This document shows positions 19,476-28,347 of a stretch of DNA of 64,000 nucleotides, one piece after another. The notes beneath the pieces are model-generated. The model was not told where the DNA came from and made no database searches. It worked only from the letters and a program-made list of their open reading frames with translations. Made by a program: the position numbers and the translations under genes. Position 1 is the first letter of the stretch; each line of letters begins with the position of its first letter. Source of the DNA: DATFVB01 sp963714035 (GTDB lineage Bacteria > Acidobacteriota > Thermoanaerobaculia > UBA5066 > DATFVB01); assembly GCA_963714035.1 (NCBI GenBank), contig OY970224.1, positions 434,001 to 498,000 of the forward strand. Reading direction: 5' to 3'.

Positions 19476-20488
19476 GAACGCGCGCCCTCTTCTGGGTCCA
19501 CGATCCCGACGCCCCGTCTTTCCGCCACCGGCTGGCCGCGCACGTTCCCGCCCTCGAAAGCGAAGGGATCGCCTGCGAGGTCGAGCGCTTCCCCCGGCGG
19601 CGCTATCTCCTGCGGACGATCGAGCGTCGGAGGCACCTCTCCGATTTCGACCTCCTCGTGATCGCCAAGTTCAAGCTCGAGACGGGGGAGCGGACGATGG
19701 TCCGCCGCGCGGCGCGCCGGATCGTCTACGACTTCGACGACGCGATCTACTACGGGAAGCCCGATCGCCCGGGCGAGCCGCCCGACCGCTCTCCCCGGCG
19801 CGTGCGGAAGTTCCGGGCGACCTGCGCCATCGCCGACCTCGTGACCGCGGGCAACGCGACGCTGGCGGAGGAGGCGCGCGTCACGGCCCGGTGGGTCGAG
19901 GTCGTTCCGACCGGCATCGATCTCGCCCCTTACTCCCGGCCGGGGAACCCGGGGAACGGCATGAGGATCGCGTGGATCGGCCTTCCGGGGAACCTGCCTT
20001 ATCTCGACATCGTGGCGGAGCCTCTCGCCCGGCTCGCGTCGCGGCATCCGGCGCTCCGGCTCGTCGTCGTGTCCGAGCGGCCTCCGGCTCGTTTTCCGAT
20101 TCCGGTTGAGCTCGTCCGCTGGTCCCGGGAGGGAGAAGCTCAGGCTCTGGCGGACTGCGACGTGGGCATCATGCCGCTGGAAGACGACGAATGGACCCGC
20201 GGGAAGGGAGGGTTCAAGCTCCTCCAGTACATGGCCGCGGCTCTACCGGCCGTCGCCTCGCCGGTCGGCGTCAACCGCGAGATCGTCGCGGAAGGCGAGA
20301 CGGGTTTCTTCGCCGGGTCGGGAGAGGAGTGGGAGCGGTCTCTCGAGCGGCTTCTGCTCGACGCCGACCTCCGCCGCCGGCTCGGCCTCGCCGGCCGCCG
20401 CCGCGTCGAGGAGAATTACGCGATGCCGATCGTCACGCGCCGGCTCGTCGAGCTCTACCGGGGGCTCCTGGCCGGGAGGACTCCGTGA
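19472..20488 (+). CDS. Glycosyltransferase, GT4-like (GT-B fold)
   Basis: 338 aa cytoplasmic glycosyltransferase. The N-terminal half includes VYDFDDAIYY, a hallmark of one acidobacterial/deltaproteobacterial GT4 subgroup, and VVPTGIDL at the domain junction. The C-terminal half has the nucleotide-sugar region IMPLEDDEWTRGKGGFKLLQYMAAALPAVASPVG, in which the usual E-x7-E pattern is replaced by a conserved GKGGFKLLQY motif. The acceptor and donor are unknown. It sits between rsmD and a two-component pair with 4-nt overlaps on both sides, so its connection to them may be only transcriptional. Confidence 0.88.
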   Translation: MRTRALFWVHDPDAPSFRHRLAAHVPALESEGIACEVERFPRRRYLLRTIERRRHLSDFDLLVIAKFKLETGERTMVRRAARRIVYDFDDAIYYGKPDRPGEPPDRSPRRVRKFRATCAIADLVTAGNATLAEEARVTARWVEVVPTGIDLAPYSRPGNPGNGMRIAWIGLPGNLPYLDIVAEPLARLASRHPALRLVVVSERPPARFPIPVELVRWSREGEAQALADCDVGIMPLEDDEWTRGKGGFKLLQYMAAALPAVASPVGVNREIVAEGETGFFAGSGEEWERSLERLLLDADLRRRLGLAGRRRVEENYAMPIVTRRLVELYRGLLAGRTP

Positions 20489-21213
20489 GCTCCGCGACGA
20501 TCCTCGTCGCCGAGGACGATGCGAAGACCGCCGCGATCCTGAAGCTGTATCTCGAGAGCGCCGGATTTCGCGTCGTCGTCGCCGGGAGCGGCGAAGACGC
20601 GCTGCGCGCCGCCCGCCGCGACGCTCCTGATCTCGTCCTGCTCGATCGGATGCTGCCGGGCGTGAGCGGCGACGCGGTCTGCCGGGCGCTCCGCGCCGCG
20701 GGGCAAACGGCGATCATCTTCGTGACGGCGAGGGCGACCGAGGAGGACCGCCTTCGGGGCCTCGGCTGGGGCGCCGACGACTACGTCACGAAGCCCTTCT
20801 CGCCGCGCGAGGTCGTCGCCCGCGTCCGCGCCGTGCTGCGGCGGATCCGGCCGGCGGAGGACGAGGAACGGGTTCTCCGCGCGGGAGCGGTCGAGCTCGA
20901 TCTGGCCCGGCATCGCGCGACCGCGGGAGGCGAACCGCTCCCGCTGACGCCGACCGAGTTTCGCCTTCTGCGGGCGCTCGTCGAGTCGCGCGGCCGCCCT
21001 CTTTCGCGCGCGGTTCTCGCCGAACGGGCGCTCCCCGGAGAATCCGAGGCCCTCGAGCGGACGGTCGACGCCCACGTGATGAAGATCCGGCGCAAGCTGC
21101 GCGCGCCGAACGCGAGCGGCGGGCCAGAGATCGAGACGGTCTTCGGCGTCGGCTATCGGCTCGGCGAAACGCGGCTCGGAGAAACGCCGCTCGGGAAATC
21201 GGATGCTCCGTAG
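20485..21213 (+). CDS. OmpR-family response regulator
   Basis: 242 aa. The receiver domain (residues 4-118) has the acidic pocket Glu10-Asp11-Asp12, phospho-acceptor Asp54 (VLLDRMLPG), Thr81 and Lys103 (VTKPF). The winged-helix DNA-binding domain (about 130-230) ends in VDAHVMKIRRKL and FGVGYRL. The last 15 residues contain a short near-repeat (RLGETRLGETPLG). It overlaps the histidine kinase gene by 11 nt, so the two form a cognate pair. The GTG overlaps the previous stop. Confidence 0.95.
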   Translation: MSSATILVAEDDAKTAAILKLYLESAGFRVVVAGSGEDALRAARRDAPDLVLLDRMLPGVSGDAVCRALRAAGQTAIIFVTARATEEDRLRGLGWGADDYVTKPFSPREVVARVRAVLRRIRPAEDEERVLRAGAVELDLARHRATAGGEPLPLTPTEFRLLRALVESRGRPLSRAVLAERALPGESEALERTVDAHVMKIRRKLRAPNASGGPEIETVFGVGYRLGETRLGETPLGKSDAP

Positions 21214-22321
21214 CCTCCGCTCGCGGCTGATCCTGCTGGTCGTCGGCGTCGCTTTCGCCTCGCTTCTCGTCCTGGGCGGAATTTCGAGCCTCGCCGGAAG
21301 AAGGGAGCTCGAGCGGATCGAGGAGATCCGCCTGCTCCAGCCGGACGGATCGGTCCGGCGCATGATCCGGCGGGGAGGTCCGTCGGAGGCGGCGCGGTCC
21401 TCGCGTTCCCTCGACCGCGCGCTCGGAGCGGGAATTGCCGGCGTGGGGCTCCTGGCGGCGATCGCCGGGGCGACCTTCGCCCGCCGGATCGTCGCGCCGG
21501 TCGAAGAGCTCACCCGGGCGGCGGGCGAGCTCGAGCGGGGAGACCTCGGCCGGCGGGTGGCGGTCCGGTCGGGCGACGAGCTGGGAGCTCTCGCCGGGGC
21601 CTTCAACGGAATGGCGGCGGCGCTCGGGCGCCAGGAGGAAGCGCGTCGGCGCTTCGTCGCGGACAGCGCCCACGAGCTGAGGAGCCCGCTGACGAACCTC
21701 CGGGCGCAGATCGAGGCCCTCCAGGACGGTCTCCTGCCTCCCGACGCGGACCGGCTGGCCTCCCTTCAGGAGGACGTCGCCGTCCTTTCCCGGATCGTCG
21801 ACGACCTCTCCGATCTCGCTCGCGCGGACGCGGGAGGGCTCGCTCTCGTCATCGAACCGATCGACGTCGGCGAGGCGGTCCGGACTTCGATCGCCTCCCA
21901 CGAGCCGCGGGCCGGCGCCCTCGGGATCGGGCTCCGCTCCGACGTCTCCCCGGCCCTTCCGCCCGTGCGCGCCGACCGCCGCCGGCTCGCGCAGATACTC
22001 GGGAACCTCCTGGAGAACGCGATCGCGCACTCGGCTCCGGGAGGGCGCGTCGTCGTGGAAGGCCGCGCGGACGCCCCGGGTTTCGCAACGCTCGCGGTCC
22101 GGGACGAGGGGGAGGGGATTCCGGAAGAGCACCGGGCTCGAGTGTTCGAGCGGTTCTACCGCGCCGACCCCGCGCGCTCGCGGGAGACCGGCGGCAGCGG
22201 GCTCGGCCTCTCGATCGTGAGGGATCTCGCGCTCGCTCAGGGCGGAAGCGTCCGGCTCCGGAGCGAGGACGGGCGCGGGACGGTCGTGACGGTATCCCTC
22301 CCGTTCATCGAAAATTCATAA
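21203..22321 (+). CDS. Sensor histidine kinase
   Basis: 372 aa membrane kinase partnered with the regulator just upstream. There are two transmembrane helices (about residues 10-30 and 75-93) with a short extracytoplasmic loop of only about 40 residues, too small for a typical ligand domain. A HAMP region (RRIVAPVEELTRAAGELERGD) follows. The phospho-acceptor is His158 in DSAHELRSPL, and the ATP-binding domain has NLLENAIAHS, DEGEGIPEE and GGSGLGLSIV. The short sensor loop suggests that it senses membrane or envelope stress or works through a partner. The stop at 22319-22321 is followed by a hairpin. Confidence 0.95.
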   Translation: MLRSLRSRLILLVVGVAFASLLVLGGISSLAGRRELERIEEIRLLQPDGSVRRMIRRGGPSEAARSSRSLDRALGAGIAGVGLLAAIAGATFARRIVAPVEELTRAAGELERGDLGRRVAVRSGDELGALAGAFNGMAAALGRQEEARRRFVADSAHELRSPLTNLRAQIEALQDGLLPPDADRLASLQEDVAVLSRIVDDLSDLARADAGGLALVIEPIDVGEAVRTSIASHEPRAGALGIGLRSDVSPALPPVRADRRRLAQILGNLLENAIAHSAPGGRVVVEGRADAPGFATLAVRDEGEGIPEEHRARVFERFYRADPARSRETGGSGLGLSIVRDLALAQGGSVRLRSEDGRGTVVTVSLPFIENS

Positions 22322-22325
22322 GTTT

Positions 22326-22345
22326 TCCGGAGAGTCCGCTCCGGA
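22326..22345 (+). other. Hairpin overlapping the ribosome-binding region of the serine hydrolase gene
   Basis: TCCGGAG (22326-22332) pairs perfectly with CTCCGGA (22339-22345) around a 6-base loop. The 3' arm overlaps GGAGG (22343-22347), which is the likely Shine-Dalgarno of the ATG at 22350, so folding would mask it. It could equally act as a weak terminator for the kinase gene. Confidence 0.45.
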
Positions 22346-22349
22346 GGCC

Positions 22350-23810
22350 ATGATGATTCGACGCGCATTCCGATTCCCCCTGCGGCTCGCCCTGGCGGCA
22401 GGACTGGCGATGGCATCGGGACTCCCGGCATCGGCGATACCGGTGGACCCGGCCGCGTCCGCCGCGCTGCCGGAGACTCCGCTCGGCCGGGCCGCCGCCG
22501 CCTACTTTGACGCGTTCAATTCGGGAGACGAGGCCCGCGTTCAGCATTTCTTCGAGGAGAGCTTCTCCCCGGAGACGCTCTCCCGGCGGCCCGTGAGCGA
22601 GCGCCTGGGCGTGTATCGCCAGATGAAGAGCCGGGAGGGCCGGCTTCGCGTCGATCGGGTGCTCCAGGCCTCGGCGGAGCGGCTCGTGGTCCTGGCCCGG
22701 AACGAAGCGAACGAAGGGCGCCGGTTCGAGTTCGTCGCCGATCCGAAGGCGCCCGGGAAAATCGCCGGGATCGGCGTCGAGGAAGTCGATCCGGCCGAGG
22801 CCGCGGAGCCGCCCGCCCGGCCCGCGGCGACCGACGCCGACGCGGCTCGCGCCGCCGACGCGTATCTGTCCGGCGCGGCCTCTCGCGGAGATTTCTCCGG
22901 CGTCGCGCTTCTCGCCCGCCGCGGCCGCCCGTTCTTCGAGAAGGCGTGGGGTCTCGCGAACCGCGAAGAGAAGATCGCCAACGCGATCGACACGCGATTC
23001 AATCTGGGGTCCATCAACAAGATCTTCACCCAGGTCGCGATCGCGCAGCTCGCCGCTTCCGGGAAGCTCTCGCTCTCCGACACGATCCGGAAGCGCCTTC
23101 CGTCGTACCCGGCTTCCTACGCCGACCGGGTCACGATCGGGCAGCTCGTGTCGATGACGTCGGGAATGGGGGATTTCTTCGGCCCGAAGTTCGGGGCGAC
23201 GCCGAAGACGAAACTTCGTTCGCTCGCGGACTACCTTCCGCTCTTCCAGGACGACCCGCTCCGGTTCGAGCCGGGGACGCGCCGCGAGTACTCCAACGCC
23301 GGCTACGTCGTTCTCGGGCTCGTCGTCGAGGCGGCGAGCGGCGAGGATTACTACGCGTACGTCCGCGAGCACGTCTTCGCTCCGGCGGGGATGAAGGACA
23401 CGGAGTGGTGGGCGACCGACGACGCGGTCCCGAATCGCGCGGTCGGATACACGCGGGAAGGCGGAAGTCTCCGCTCCAACCGCGAGGACCTGCCCGCCCG
23501 GGGAAGCTCCGCCGGAGGCGGGTACTCGACCGCCGGCGATCTCCTGAAATTCGACGCCGCCCTTCGGGGAGGCCGCCTCCTCCCTCCCGAATGGACCGCC
23601 TGGATCTTCGACCGGAGCGACGCGCCGAAGCCGGGAACCCCGCTCCCGTCGCGGGGCGGACTCGGAATCGCGGGGGGAACTCCCGGAGTGAACGCCGCCC
23701 TCGACATGGAGCTCGACGGCGGGACGACCGTGATCGTCCTCGCCAACGTCGATCCGCCGGCAGCCGAGCGCGCGGCGAGGAAGATTCGCGAGCTGATCCC
23801 GCGCCGCTGA
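22350..23810 (+). CDS. Serine hydrolase of the beta-lactamase/class C family with an extra N-terminal domain
   Basis: 486 aa, exported (signal peptide about residues 1-29, ending ASA). Residues about 40-145 form a small alpha/beta domain resembling the SnoaL/NTF2-like modules often joined to such hydrolases. The catalytic domain (about 165-480) has Ser221-x-x-Lys224 (GSINK) and Tyr314-Ser-Asn316 (EYSNAGY). Members are esterases, peptidases or penicillin-binding relatives, and the substrate cannot be inferred. ATG 22350 is immediately followed by a second ATG at 22353. It is probably monocistronic. Confidence 0.9.
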   Translation: MMIRRAFRFPLRLALAAGLAMASGLPASAIPVDPAASAALPETPLGRAAAAYFDAFNSGDEARVQHFFEESFSPETLSRRPVSERLGVYRQMKSREGRLRVDRVLQASAERLVVLARNEANEGRRFEFVADPKAPGKIAGIGVEEVDPAEAAEPPARPAATDADAARAADAYLSGAASRGDFSGVALLARRGRPFFEKAWGLANREEKIANAIDTRFNLGSINKIFTQVAIAQLAASGKLSLSDTIRKRLPSYPASYADRVTIGQLVSMTSGMGDFFGPKFGATPKTKLRSLADYLPLFQDDPLRFEPGTRREYSNAGYVVLGLVVEAASGEDYYAYVREHVFAPAGMKDTEWWATDDAVPNRAVGYTREGGSLRSNREDLPARGSSAGGGYSTAGDLLKFDAALRGGRLLPPEWTAWIFDRSDAPKPGTPLPSRGGLGIAGGTPGVNAALDMELDGGTTVIVLANVDPPAAERAARKIRELIPRR

Positions 23811-23862
23811 CGGGAACGGCTTCGAGCGGTGTTTGCAATCCCGCGGCGGTCCTGATACGTTT

Positions 23863-23889
23863 TTTCGCCCACCCTACGACAGGGCGAAA
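23863..23889 (+). promoter_or_regulatory. Perfect 8-bp hairpin abutting the metK ribosome-binding site
   Basis: TTTCGCCC (23863-23870) and GGGCGAAA (23882-23889) are perfectly complementary around an 11-base loop. The 3' arm shares bases with the strong Shine-Dalgarno AAGGAG (23888-23893), which lies 5 nt from the ATG. A TACGTT hexamer preceded by TGA at 23853 could be the -10, but then the 5' arm would be mostly upstream of the transcript start. No known SAM riboswitch consensus is recognisable. Confidence 0.45.
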
Positions 23890-23898
23890 GGAGCAGGA

Positions 23899-25074
23899 AT
23901 GCCGCGGGACGGAAAGCACTTCTTCACCTCGGAGTCGGTCACGGAAGGGCATCCCGACAAGATCGCCGACCAGATCTCGGACGCGATCCTCGACGCGATC
24001 CTGTCGCAGGACCCGATGGGGCGCGTCGCCTGTGAGACGCTCGTCACGACCGGCATGGCGTTCATCGCCGGCGAGATCACGACCGACTGCTACGTGCATT
24101 TCCCGGACGTCGTCCGGCAGACGATCCGCGACGTCGGGTACACCCGCGCGAAATACGGCTTCGATTACCAGACGTGCGCCGTCATCTCGTCGATCGACCG
24201 CCAGTCGCCCGACATCGCGCAGGGCGTCGACACGGGGGGCGCCGGCGACCAGGGCCTGATGTTCGGCTACGCCTGCGACGAGACGAAAGAGCTCATGCCG
24301 ACGCCGATCACGCTGGCGCACGCGCTCACGATGCGGCTCTCCGAGGCGCGCCGCAGGGAGGAGCTCGATTTCCTGCGCCCCGACGGGAAGTCGCAGGTGA
24401 CCGTCGAGTACGACGGGCCGAAGCCGGTGCGCTGCGAAGCGATCGTCGTGTCGACCCAGCACGCGGAGGCCATCAAGCACGCCGATCTCAAGGAGCAGGT
24501 CATCGAGGCGATCGTCAAGCCCGCGATCCCGGCGGGGATGATCGACCGGAACACGAAGTTCCACATCAATCCGACCGGGCGTTTCGTCGTCGGCGGCCCT
24601 CAGGGGGACTGCGGGCTGACCGGGCGGAAGATCATCGTCGACACGTACGGCGGCGTCGGCTCGCACGGCGGCGGAGCGTTCTCCGGGAAGGACCCGACGA
24701 AAGTCGACCGATCCGCTTCGTACATGGCGCGGTACATCGCCAAGAACATCGTCGCGTCGGGCGCGGCTTCGCGCTGCGAAGTGCAGCTCGCCTACGCGAT
24801 CGGCGTCGCCGATCCGGTCTCCGTCCTGATCGACACGAAGGGGAGCGGCAAGGTCGGCGAGGACCGCCTCGAGGCGGCCGTCCGCGAGATCTTCCCGCTC
24901 ACGCCGCGCGGGATCATCGAGGCTCTCGACCTGCGGCGCCCGATCTATCGGAAGACCGCGGCCTACGGCCATTTCGGACGGCCGCTGCCCGAATTCCACT
25001 GGGAGAAGACGGACCGGGCGGCCGCGATCGCGAGCGCCGTCGGCGCCGAAGCTCCGCGCACCGCGACCGCCTGA
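23899..25074 (+). CDS. metK: S-adenosylmethionine synthetase
   Basis: 391 aa, normal length. It makes S-adenosylmethionine from ATP and methionine. Signature blocks are present: FTSESVTEGHPDKIADQISD at the N-terminus, GAGDQGLMFGYA (about residue 115) and GGGAFSGKDPTKVDRS (about 260). The ATG at 23899 is supported by AAGGAG 5 nt upstream; extension further upstream crosses a hairpin and has no homology. This is one of the few genes here with a strong Shine-Dalgarno and a real leader. Its product feeds the methyltransferases encoded nearby (rsmD and the RNA methyltransferase at 39946). Confidence 0.97.
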   Translation: MPRDGKHFFTSESVTEGHPDKIADQISDAILDAILSQDPMGRVACETLVTTGMAFIAGEITTDCYVHFPDVVRQTIRDVGYTRAKYGFDYQTCAVISSIDRQSPDIAQGVDTGGAGDQGLMFGYACDETKELMPTPITLAHALTMRLSEARRREELDFLRPDGKSQVTVEYDGPKPVRCEAIVVSTQHAEAIKHADLKEQVIEAIVKPAIPAGMIDRNTKFHINPTGRFVVGGPQGDCGLTGRKIIVDTYGGVGSHGGGAFSGKDPTKVDRSASYMARYIAKNIVASGAASRCEVQLAYAIGVADPVSVLIDTKGSGKVGEDRLEAAVREIFPLTPRGIIEALDLRRPIYRKTAAYGHFGRPLPEFHWEKTDRAAAIASAVGAEAPRTATA

Positions 25075-25100
25075 TCCGGGAACCGTCCTCGCGGACGCGT

Positions 25101-25106
25101 TATATT
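25101..25106 (+). promoter_or_regulatory. -10 hexamer TATATT for the carboxylase beta gene
   Basis: TATATT is followed by 8 nt and the GTG at 25115. It lies in the 40 bp gap after metK, so the catabolic genes probably have their own leaderless promoter. Confidence 0.6.
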
Positions 25107-25114
25107 CGCTTCGC

Positions 25115-26725
25115 GTGGACGTCCTCGAATCGAAGCTCGATCCTTCGTCGGAGTCCTTCCGGGCGCGCGCCGGCGCGATGCGCGACCTCCTCGCCGACCT
25201 CGACGAGCGGAGCGCGCGGGCGCGGCTCGGCGGAGACGAGAAGGCTCGCCAGCACCACACGGCGCAGGGGAAGATGCTGGTCCGGGACCGGATCGACGCC
25301 CTGCTCGATCCGGGCGCTCCCTTCCTCGAGCTCTCGACCCTCGCCGGCGAAGGGATGTACGACGGGCAGGCGCCGGCCGGGGGGATCGTCACGGGAATCG
25401 GGGAGGTCTCCGGCCGGGAGGTGATGATCGTCGCCAACGACGCGACCGTCAAAGGCGGCACCTACTTTCCGGTCACCGTCAAGAAGCATCTTCGGGCGCA
25501 GGAGATCGCGGAGCAGAACCGCCTGCCGTGCGTTTACCTCGTCGATTCCGGAGGGGCGTACCTTCCGCTCCAGGCCGAGGTCTTCCCGGACCGGGAACAC
25601 TTCGGCCGCATCTTCTACAACCAGGCGCGGATGTCCGCGAAACGGATTCCCCAGATCGCGGCCGTCATGGGCTCGTGCACCGCGGGGGGCGCCTACGTTC
25701 CCGCGATGTCGGACGAGGCGGTGATCGTCCGGAACGAGGGGACGATCTTCCTCGGCGGGCCGCCGCTCGTGAAGGCGGCGACGGGCGAGGAGGTTTCGGC
25801 GGAGGAGCTCGGCGGGGCCGACGTCCATACCCGGCTGTCGGGCGTGGCGGACCATCTCGCGGAGGACGACGCGCACGCGATCGAGATCGTCCGCTCGATC
25901 GTCTCGAATCTCCACCAGGGGCGGCCCGACGGGGAGGGCCCGCTTCCGCCCGAAGACCCGCGGTATCCCCCGGAGGAGCTCTACGGCGTCATCCCCCGCG
26001 ACACGAGGAAGCCGTACGACGTGCGCGAAGTCGTCGCGCGGCTGGCGGACGGGTCGCGATTCCACGAGTTCAAGGCGCGGTACGGCGCGACCCTCGTGAC
26101 GGGCTTCGCCCGCGTCCGCGGGTTCCTCGTCGGCATCGTGGCGAACAACGGGATCCTCTTCTCGGAGTCGGCGCTGAAGGGGACGCATTTCGTCGAGATG
26201 TGCGCCCGGAGGAACATCCCGCTCCTCTTCCTCCAGAACATCACCGGATTCATGGTCGGGAAGGAGTACGAGCGGGGAGGGATCGCGAAAGACGGCGCGA
26301 AGATGGTCCACGCCGTCGCGAACGCCCGCGTCCCGAAGCTCACGGTCATCATCGGCGGGTCGTTCGGCGCGGGGAACTACGCGATGTGCGGAAGGGCGTA
26401 CGAGCCCCGGTTCCTCTGGACATGGCCGAACGCCCGGATCTCCGTGATGGGGGGAGAGCAGGCCGCGAAAGTCCTCTCGACCGTCAAACAGGACCAGCGC
26501 CGGCGGCGCGGCGAGCCGGAGATGTCGTCGGACGAGGTCGCTGAGTTCGAGCGCCCCACGCGCGAGAAGTACGAGGCGGAAGGGAATCCCTATTACGCGA
26601 CGGCGCGTCTCTGGGATGACGGAATTCTCGATCCCGCCCGGACCCGCGAGGCCGTCGCGCTCGCCCTCGCCGCCGCGGCCAACGCGCCCGTGGAAGAGAC
26701 GCGCTTCGGCGTCTTCCGGATGTGA
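25115..26725 (+). CDS. liuB: Methylcrotonyl-CoA carboxylase carboxyltransferase (beta) subunit
   Basis: 536 aa acyl-CoA carboxylase carboxyltransferase. The family features are GKMLVRDRIDALLDPG near the N-terminus, VDSGGAYLPLQAEVFPD (about residue 145), MGSCTAGGAYVPAMSDE, and FLQNITGFMVGKEYE with GSFGAGNYAMCGRAYEPRF in the C-terminal half. The Ala-Tyr-Leu-Pro-Leu-Gln and GSFGAGNYAMCGRAY segments are characteristic of methylcrotonyl-CoA and geranyl-CoA carboxylases rather than propionyl-CoA enzymes. With the hydratase, biotin carboxylase and HMG-CoA lyase genes nearby, it fits the leucine/isovalerate pathway. The biotin-dependent partner is encoded at 30615-32533. Confidence 0.92.
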   Translation: MDVLESKLDPSSESFRARAGAMRDLLADLDERSARARLGGDEKARQHHTAQGKMLVRDRIDALLDPGAPFLELSTLAGEGMYDGQAPAGGIVTGIGEVSGREVMIVANDATVKGGTYFPVTVKKHLRAQEIAEQNRLPCVYLVDSGGAYLPLQAEVFPDREHFGRIFYNQARMSAKRIPQIAAVMGSCTAGGAYVPAMSDEAVIVRNEGTIFLGGPPLVKAATGEEVSAEELGGADVHTRLSGVADHLAEDDAHAIEIVRSIVSNLHQGRPDGEGPLPPEDPRYPPEELYGVIPRDTRKPYDVREVVARLADGSRFHEFKARYGATLVTGFARVRGFLVGIVANNGILFSESALKGTHFVEMCARRNIPLLFLQNITGFMVGKEYERGGIAKDGAKMVHAVANARVPKLTVIIGGSFGAGNYAMCGRAYEPRFLWTWPNARISVMGGEQAAKVLSTVKQDQRRRRGEPEMSSDEVAEFERPTREKYEAEGNPYYATARLWDDGILDPARTREAVALALAAAANAPVEETRFGVFRM

Positions 26726-28347
26726 ACGACGGCGGTCGCCGGGACCGCCGTCCCGTCCTCGACGGGCTCGCCGCACCGATTCTGCTCGGGATCGCGACCT
26801 TCCTCGTTTTTCTCTGGGTCTGGGGCGGACGGTGGCGCGTCGCGCCGTATGCGGACGAGGCGTCGTACGTGTTTCAGGCGAAGATCTTCGCTTCCGGACA
26901 CTGGTCGATGCCCGCGCGCCCGATTCCGGAATTCTTCGAGCAGGCCTACGTGCTCGCCACCCCCCGGGTCGCGTCGATGTACTTCCCCGGGCACGCCTGG
27001 GTGCTCGCGCCCGGCGTGCTCGTCGGGTTTCCTCCACTCGGGGTCCTCCTCGGACTTGCGGCGACCGGAGGAATCCTTTTTGCCCTCGCGCGATCGGTCG
27101 CGGGACCGGCCGTCGGCCTCCTGGCGTGGGCGATCTGGCTGACCGCGCCGATCAATCCGTGGCTTCGTCCGTCGTATTTCTGCGAGACGTCCACCACGGC
27201 TTTCGGACTCGCGGCCTGGCTCCTGTTTCGGCTCGCGGTCCGCAGCGGCCGAAAGGCGGAACTCGTCGCCTCGGCGGCGTGCCTGGGGTTCGGTTTCGTC
27301 GTGCGGCCGATCACGATGATCGCCTGGACGCTCCCGCTCGCCGTGGTCGGGCTCGTTCTCGCGTGGCGCCGCCGCATCCGGCCGAAGGATCTCGGTCTGG
27401 CCGCGGCCGTGCTCGCGGGTGCCGTCGCCCTCCTTCCGCTCTGGAGCTTCGAGACCACCGGCGACCCGCTGCGCTCGCCCTACCTGCTCTACTTCCGCCA
27501 GTACACGCCGTGGGCGACCGCCGGCCGGAACGCCCCGGTGCCCGCGGCGGAGCGCTCGCTCCCGCCCGATCTACGCGAGCAGATGGAGCGGGTGCATGCG
27601 GTACGGAGGGAGTACGAACGAACGCCGCGAGTCGTCACCCTCGGGCGGCGCGTCGCGCGCATCGGGCGAGAGACGTTCGTTCCGCGCCCCGACGGACAGG
27701 CCGGGCCCGGTTGGCGGTGGTGGCGGCTCGGCCTGCTCCCGTTCCTGTTCGTCGGTGCGTTCTCTGCCGGCGCGGAAGGGGCGGTCGGGGTCGCGACGGT
27801 GGCGGTCCTCATCCTCGTGCATCTCCCGTTCTGGCAGGGCGGCGATCTGTGGATGCCGTACTACCTCGACGTTCATCCGATCGTCGCGATCCTCACCGCC
27901 TTCGGGCTCCACCGCGTGGCGTCGATCCTCCCCGCCGCCGCGCGCCCCCGGAACGCGCCGCCGGGATCGGGCGGTCCGGCGATGGCGGCGGCTGCGCTGA
28001 TCCTCATCGCGGGGTCCGCAGATCTCGCCGTGGCTCGACGCCAGAAAGCCCGGGAAGGTCCAGGCCAGATGGCGTTTCTCGCCGCGATCGGCCAGATCCG
28101 CGGTCGTGCGATCGTCTTCGTCCGGTACGGCTCCGGCCACAATCCCCATTTCGGCCTCGTGACGAACGAGCCCGACCTCGCGCGCGCCCGCTTGTGGATC
28201 GCCTACGACCGGGGAGCCGACGATTCCCGCCTGACCGCGCTCGCGCCCGACCGCGTGTCCTACCTCTACGACGAGGAAACGGATCGGGTGGCCCCGATGC
28301 CGATTCCCCCGCCGGCGGGACGGTCTCCCGTAGAATCACCTCCGTGA
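26722..28347 (+). CDS. GT-C type membrane glycosyltransferase-like protein
   Basis: 541 aa with around ten hydrophobic segments. The first long extracytoplasmic loop begins APYADEASYVFQAKIFASG, and the Asp-Glu there (about residues 45-46) is where ArnT/PMT-type GT-C enzymes carry their catalytic acidic residue. This predicts transfer of a sugar from a lipid-phosphate donor at the outer face of the inner membrane. The C-terminal ~100 residues are soluble and face the periplasm. It is coupled to both neighbours (GTG overlapping the previous stop; its own stop overlapping the next GTG), although a leucine-catabolism link is not obvious. Confidence 0.75.
   Translation: MNDGGRRDRRPVLDGLAAPILLGIATFLVFLWVWGGRWRVAPYADEASYVFQAKIFASGHWSMPARPIPEFFEQAYVLATPRVASMYFPGHAWVLAPGVLVGFPPLGVLLGLAATGGILFALARSVAGPAVGLLAWAIWLTAPINPWLRPSYFCETSTTAFGLAAWLLFRLAVRSGRKAELVASAACLGFGFVVRPITMIAWTLPLAVVGLVLAWRRRIRPKDLGLAAAVLAGAVALLPLWSFETTGDPLRSPYLLYFRQYTPWATAGRNAPVPAAERSLPPDLREQMERVHAVRREYERTPRVVTLGRRVARIGRETFVPRPDGQAGPGWRWWRLGLLPFLFVGAFSAGAEGAVGVATVAVLILVHLPFWQGGDLWMPYYLDVHPIVAILTAFGLHRVASILPAAARPRNAPPGSGGPAMAAAALILIAGSADLAVARRQKAREGPGQMAFLAAIGQIRGRAIVFVRYGSGHNPHFGLVTNEPDLARARLWIAYDRGADDSRLTALAPDRVSYLYDEETDRVAPMPIPPPAGRSPVESPP
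28331..28336 (+). promoter_or_regulatory. -10 hexamer TAGAAT inside the preceding gene
   Basis: TAGAAT lies within the last codons of the membrane gene and is followed by 7 nt and the GTG at 28344. It suggests that the hydratase can be transcribed separately as a leaderless mRNA. Confidence 0.55.

Noticed and set aside
23811..23898. SAM riboswitch in the metK leader
   Set aside because: The space is under 90 nt and I could match it to none of the SAM-I/II/III/IV/V/VI consensus patterns by eye. Only a simple hairpin is visible, reported as such.
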